Positions 34,477 through 39,905 of a stretch of DNA of 39,905 nucleotides are shown one piece after another. Position numbers and translations under genes: made by a program. The DNA is from Natronospirales bacterium. GTDB taxonomy: Bacteria; Pseudomonadota; Gammaproteobacteria; Natronospirales; JAIVGZ01. Within the stretch, counting starts at the first letter, position 1. Every line of letters begins with the position of its first letter. The notes under the pieces are model-generated. The model made no database searches and was not told the origin of the DNA. It saw only the letters and a list, made by a program, of their open reading frames with translations. The DNA is taken from contig JAIVGZ010000006.1 in the NCBI GenBank assembly GCA_020201335.1, forward strand, positions 21,287-61,191, written 5' to 3'.

Positions 34477-36003
34477 TCGACGGTGACCGACTTCGCGAGA
34501 TTGCGGGGCTGGTCGACATCGGTGCCTTTAAGCACGGCGACATGGTACGCAAGCAACTGCAGCGGGATCGTGTAAACCATTGGAATTTGCAGGTTCTCGA
34601 CATGCTCTGGCATCCGCATCACCTCGATGCCGTCGCCGGACTCGAACCCGGTGTCGGGGTCTGCGAACACGTACAGCTTGCCGCCCCGGGCCCGGACTTC
34701 CTGCAGGTTCGATTTCAGCTTCTCAAGCAGCGCGTCGTTCGGTGCGACCGCAACCACCGGCATGCCATCGTCGACAAGTGCGAGCGGGCCGTGCTTCAGT
34801 TCGCCGGCCGCATACGCCTCTGCGTGGATGTACGAGATTTCCTTCAGCTTCAAGGCGCCTTCGAGCGCGACGGGGAAGGATGGGCCGCGGCCGAGGAAGA
34901 GGGCGTGTTGCTTCGAGACGAACTGGCCGGCCAGTTCACGGATCTGGTCGTCGAGCTTCAAAGTGGCATCGATCATCTCGGGCACATGACGCAGCTGGCG
35001 GACATACTCGGCTATCGCGTCATCGGGGCAACCGCGGCGGGCGGCGAGGGCGAGGCAGAACAGGTATAACGCCCATGCCGGCGTGCCAACTGGTGCCACA
35101 CGCAACGATGTGCAGTTGCTGAATCTTTGGCAGGATCTCGGCCGCGCGCGGTCCGAGGATGGCCTCCAGAACCTTCCCGTCAACCATGCGCTCGGACAGC
35201 GTGTCGGCGATTGCGCGCGGTTGCTCGTAGATTTCCTTCAGCATGTAATGCGCGTACTCGCCGCGTTCGACCGCGTCCGCGGAGAGCGACGACTCGTGCA
35301 CCGGGCGCTCGACCTCGGCGCCGCTGGCATCGAACACGCGCACGCCCTCTCGGCGTACGTCAGCGACATCGCCTTCTTCGAGGAACTGGAAGCGCCGCGT
35401 GACCGGTAGCAGCGCCTGCACGTCGGATGCGACGAAATTCTCGCCTTCGCCGAGTCCCACCACCAATGGGCTCGCGATGCGCGCGGCAACCACCCGGTCC
35501 GGCTGCTCGGCGTCTATCACCACGATTGCGTACGCGCCATGGAATCGGGCGACCGCGGCCTGCACCGCCTCGCGCAGGTCCAGGCCCTGCACGACGAAGC
35601 TGTGCACGAGGTGGCCAATTACCTCGGAGTCGGTCTCGGAAGTGAAGTCATACCCGCCGGCGGTTAATTCCGACTTGATCGCAGCGTAGTTCTCGATGAT
35701 GCCGTTGTGGATGACTGCGATGCGACCGCACGAGACATGCGGGTGTGCATTCGCCTCCGTGACGCCGCCGTGGGTCGCCCAGCGCGAATGCGCGAGGCCA
35801 AGGCTGCCCCCGTGCGGCGCGGCATCCAGTAGCTTCTGCAGACTGGCAACCTTGCCGACCGCCCGTTGCAGCGTCAGCTTGCCGGTGCCGCCGACAACCG
35901 CGACGCCCGTGGAGTCATAACCGCGGTACTCGAGCCGGCGCAGGCCCTCCATCAGGATGGGCACGATGTCCCGGTCAGCGATGGCTCCTACAATTCCGCA
36001 CAT
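34473..36003 (-). pseudogene. glmS: Glucosamine-6-phosphate synthase, internally deleted and frameshifted
   Basis: GlmS makes glucosamine-6-phosphate from fructose-6-phosphate and glutamine. The glutaminase domain is intact: MCGIVGAIADRD (Cys nucleophile), YRGYDSTGVAV, HSRWATHGGVTEANAHPH and HNGIIENY. The sequence continues to [12 protein letters not shown] and then changes frame at about 35068-35075. The other frame resumes at [13 protein letters not shown] and runs through [33 protein letters not shown] and the normal C-terminus [18 protein letters not shown]. About 85-90 residues of the first SIS domain, including the SQSGET sugar-phosphate loop, are absent. Because glmS is normally essential, an assembly error or a second copy elsewhere must be suspected. 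glmU ends 2 bases before its ATG. Confidence 0.92.
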
Positions 36004-36005
36004 TT

Positions 36006-37319
36006 TCAGCCCTTGTCCTTGGTGGGGCGTTTCCAGCCCTTGATCGTCGTTTGTTTGCCGCGCGCGAGCGTCAGTTCGCCCGCCGGGGCGTCTTTCGTGA
36101 CGACCGAGCCGGCGCCGATTGTTGCGTTGTCACCAATGCGCACCGGTGCGACGAGCGCAGAATTCGAGCCAATGAACGCGCCGGCGCCGATGACGGTCCG
36201 GTGCTTGTTCGCGCCGTCGTAGTTGCAGGTAATCGTGCCGGCGCCGACGTTCGCGCCCGCGCCGACCTCGGTATCGCCAACATAGCTGAGGTGCGGGACC
36301 TTGGCGCCGGCGGCAAGATGCGCGTTCTTCACCTCGACGAAGTTGCCGACCTTGGCGCCAGCGTCGAGCACCGTGCCGGGCCGAATCCGTGCGAATGGAC
36401 CGACTGTGCAGCCGTCGCCGATTACCGCGTTCTGGATGACGCAGTTCGGTCCTATCGTCACGTTGTCGCCGAGTTCAACTTCACCCTCGAACACGCAATT
36501 CACGTCTATGGTCACGTCGCGGCCGCATTTCAAAGTCCCGCGCAAGTCGAAGCGGGCAGGGTCGACGATCGTGACGCCACGCTCGAGTAACGCGTCGGCG
36601 AGCGCACGCTGCAGCACTCGCTCAACCCGGGCGAGCTGCCGCCGGTCGTTTACGCCTGCGACCTCGGCCTCGTTCTCAGCCTTCACCGCGTTGACCGCAA
36701 CGCCGTCGGCCACGGCCAAGGCAATGACATCGGTCAGGTAGTACTCGCCCTGGCTGTTGTCGTTGCCCAGGCGCTTCAACCAGCCCGCGAGACGGGCCGC
36801 CGGCATCGCCATGATGCCCGTGTTGGTTTCCGTGATTTGGCGTTCTTCTTCAGTCGCGTCGCGGTGCTCGACGATGCGCACGACGCCACCGGCGGTGTTG
36901 CGCACGATGCGTCCGTAACCGGACGGGTCGACGAGGTCGACGGTCAGCAGCGCGATGGCATCTGACGCGGCCGCAACGAGCGCGCGTAGCGACTCCGCAC
37001 GCACCAGCGGCACATCGCCGCACAGCACCAGCACCGTGTGACCATCCGGGATACCCGGCATCGCTTGCATCACCGCGTGGCCGGTGCCCAGTTGCTCGTC
37101 TTGCGACACCCAAGTGATCTGGCCGTCAGGGAAGGCCGCGCGCACGCGCTCGGCACCGTGGCCGTGCACCACGCGCACCTCGGACGGCTTCAGTGCGCGC
37201 GCGGTCGCGAGGACATGGCCGAGCAGGGGTTGGCCGGCGAGCGGCTGCAGGACTTTCGGCAGCGCAGAATGCATGCGCTTGCCCTGGCCGGCAGCAAGTA
37301 TGATGACAGTCAATGACAT
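36006..37319 (-). CDS. glmU: Bifunctional GlmU, one beta-helix coil short
   Basis: Acetylates glucosamine-1-phosphate and couples it to UTP to give UDP-GlcNAc. The N-terminal uridylyltransferase has [30 protein letters not shown] and VLCGDVPLV. The C-terminal acetyltransferase has the left-handed beta-helix with [37 protein letters not shown] and [20 protein letters not shown]. The product is 437 residues against about 455 for the family. The gap falls at [11 protein letters not shown] (near 36411-36420), where about 18 residues, one full helical coil, are missing in frame. The enzyme may tolerate this or the gap may be an artefact. It precedes glmS in a tight pair downstream of atpC. Confidence 0.93.
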   Translation of the reverse strand: MSLTVIILAAGQGKRMHSALPKVLQPLAGQPLLGHVLATARALKPSEVRVVHGHGAERVRAAFPDGQITWVSQDEQLGTGHAVMQAMPGIPDGHTVLVLCGDVPLVRAESLRALVAAASDAIALLTVDLVDPSGYGRIVRNTAGGVVRIVEHRDATEEERQITETNTGIMAMPAARLAGWLKRLGNDNSQGEYYLTDVIALAVADGVAVNAVKAENEAEVAGVNDRRQLARVERVLQRALADALLERGVTIVDPARFDLRGTLKCGRDVTIDVNCVFEGEVELGDNVTIGPNCVIQNAVIGDGCTVGPFARIRPGTVLDAGAKVGNFVEVKNAHLAAGAKVPHLSYVGDTEVGAGANVGAGTITCNYDGANKHRTVIGAGAFIGSNSALVAPVRIGDNATIGAGSVVTKDAPAGELTLARGKQTTIKGWKRPTKDKG

Positions 37320-37401
37320 AGGGGCGTCATTCTAACGCAGGGGCGGGGGAAAACCGGTGGGGGAAACCCGGAAAACGGCATGAGGCATCTACGGAGCAAG
37401 C

Positions 37402-37429
37402 TTGTAGGAGCGGTGCTCCGCACCGCGAT
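37402..37429 (+). repeat. Palindromic repeat between atpC and glmU
   Basis: A GCGGTGC-type copy begins TTGTAGGAGCGGTGCTCCGC and ends at CGCGAT, 6 bases after the atpC stop in the direction of transcription. It sits where a hairpin could separate the atp and glm transcripts. The rest of the 116-base gap holds only G-rich sequence. Confidence 0.9.
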
Positions 37430-37435
37430 GCAGCC

Positions 37436-37861
37436 CTACCGCTTGGCCCGCTTGCGCAGGTTCTCAATCATCTGCAAGCGCGCGACCGCCTCGATAAGCT
37501 CGGCCTGGGCCTTCGCGTAGTCGATTGCATCGCTCTTGTCGGCAAGCGCCGCCTCGGCGCGCTGCTTGGCTTCGAGCGCGGCGGCCTCGTCGAGGTCCTT
37601 CGCCCGCGAGGCGGTGTCGGCGAGGATGGTCACCAGGTACGGCTGCACTTCGATGATGCCACCTGAAACGTAGAAGTAGAGCTCCTCGCCGCTCTCCTGC
37701 TGCACGCGTACCTCGCCGGCCTTCAGCCGGGTCAGCAACGGTGCGTGACGCGGCGCAACGCCGATCTCGCCCATCGCCGCTGGCGCGAAGAGCATCTTCG
37801 CGACGCCGCTCCAGATGTCGGCTTCGGCGGAGACGATGTCGACTTTGATCGTGTTTTCCAC
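37436..37861 (-). CDS. atpC: ATP synthase epsilon subunit
   Basis: Central-stalk subunit that inhibits F1 and couples it to rotation, 141 residues. N-terminal beta-sandwich: IKVDIVSAEADIWSGVAKML, PAAMGEIGVAPRHAPLLTRL and LYFYVSGGIIEVQPYLVTIL, followed by the two-helix C-terminal domain (DLDEAAALEAKQRAEAAL onward). It starts with GTG 37861, immediately next to the atpD TAA, so translation is coupled. Confidence 0.95.
   Translation of the reverse strand: MENTIKVDIVSAEADIWSGVAKMLFAPAAMGEIGVAPRHAPLLTRLKAGEVRVQQESGEELYFYVSGGIIEVQPYLVTILADTASRAKDLDEAAALEAKQRAEAALADKSDAIDYAKAQAELIEAVARLQMIENLRKRAKR

Positions 37862-39905
<2,044 letters not shown>

Noticed and set aside
34900-35190. Programmed frameshift in glmS
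   Set aside because: No slippery site is evident, and about 85-90 conserved residues are missing at the same point, which a frameshift alone cannot explain.

Overview
The window is a gene-dense, GC-rich piece of a gammaproteobacterial chromosome. The evidence is gene order (atpG-atpD-atpC-glmU-glmS; def-fmt-rsmB-DUF4390-ntrY-ntrX; LysM-dprA-smg-topA-tsaC-hemF; mgtE/oxyR/hemB/DUF47-pit/aroE) and protein features such as OxyR with Cys199/Cys208, a metal-site HemB without cysteines, and a zinc-finger-free TopA with a lysine tail. It looks closest to the Xanthomonadales/Chromatiales side of the class, but I cannot place it further. No rRNA, tRNA, prophage, insertion sequence or CRISPR array was seen.

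Layout. 1-4.2 kb (+): priA (5' end outside the window), argS, and an FtsN-like protein without a SPOR domain. 4.2-10.9 kb (-): def, fmt, rsmB, DUF4390, ntrY and ntrX, tightly overlapping. 10.9-17.6 kb (+): LysM protein, dprA, smg, topA, tsaC, hemF and a VOC protein. 17.7-20.5 kb (-): mgtE, a deoxyhypusine synthase-like enzyme and a protein kinase. 20.6-26.3 kb (+): oxyR, hemB, DUF47, pit, aroE and a secreted two-repeat protein. 26.2-28.2 kb (-): gamma carbonic anhydrase and gor. 28.2-32.4 kb (+): lemA, a GIDE-domain membrane protein, prlC and xth. 32.4-33.0 kb: an AT-rich, structured gap with one candidate small Cys-rich gene. 33.0-39.9 kb (-): atpG (cut by the window end), atpD, atpC, glmU, glmS, an orphan exported protein, a YciI-like protein and DUF1232.

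Two themes run across these modules. First, a short palindromic repeat family (constant edges TGTAGGAG or TGTGGGAG and CGA, variable but self-complementary arms) lies between genes and also inside reading frames: twice in tandem in priA, once in dprA, once in prlC. Half-copies also occur, one of which supplies the ribosome binding site of the VOC gene. Second, several otherwise well-conserved genes lack an internal block that their families have. rsmB, hemF and glmS lose roughly 65-90 codons and change frame, lemA loses its C-terminus, and dprA and glmU lose shorter in-frame blocks. Because glmS is normally essential, an assembly or amplification artefact must be excluded before calling this gene decay.

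The most interesting possible system is the mgtE - deoxyhypusine synthase-like - kinase operon, in which the enzyme and kinase genes overlap and the enzyme's Shine-Dalgarno sequence sits in a perfect 7-bp hairpin.
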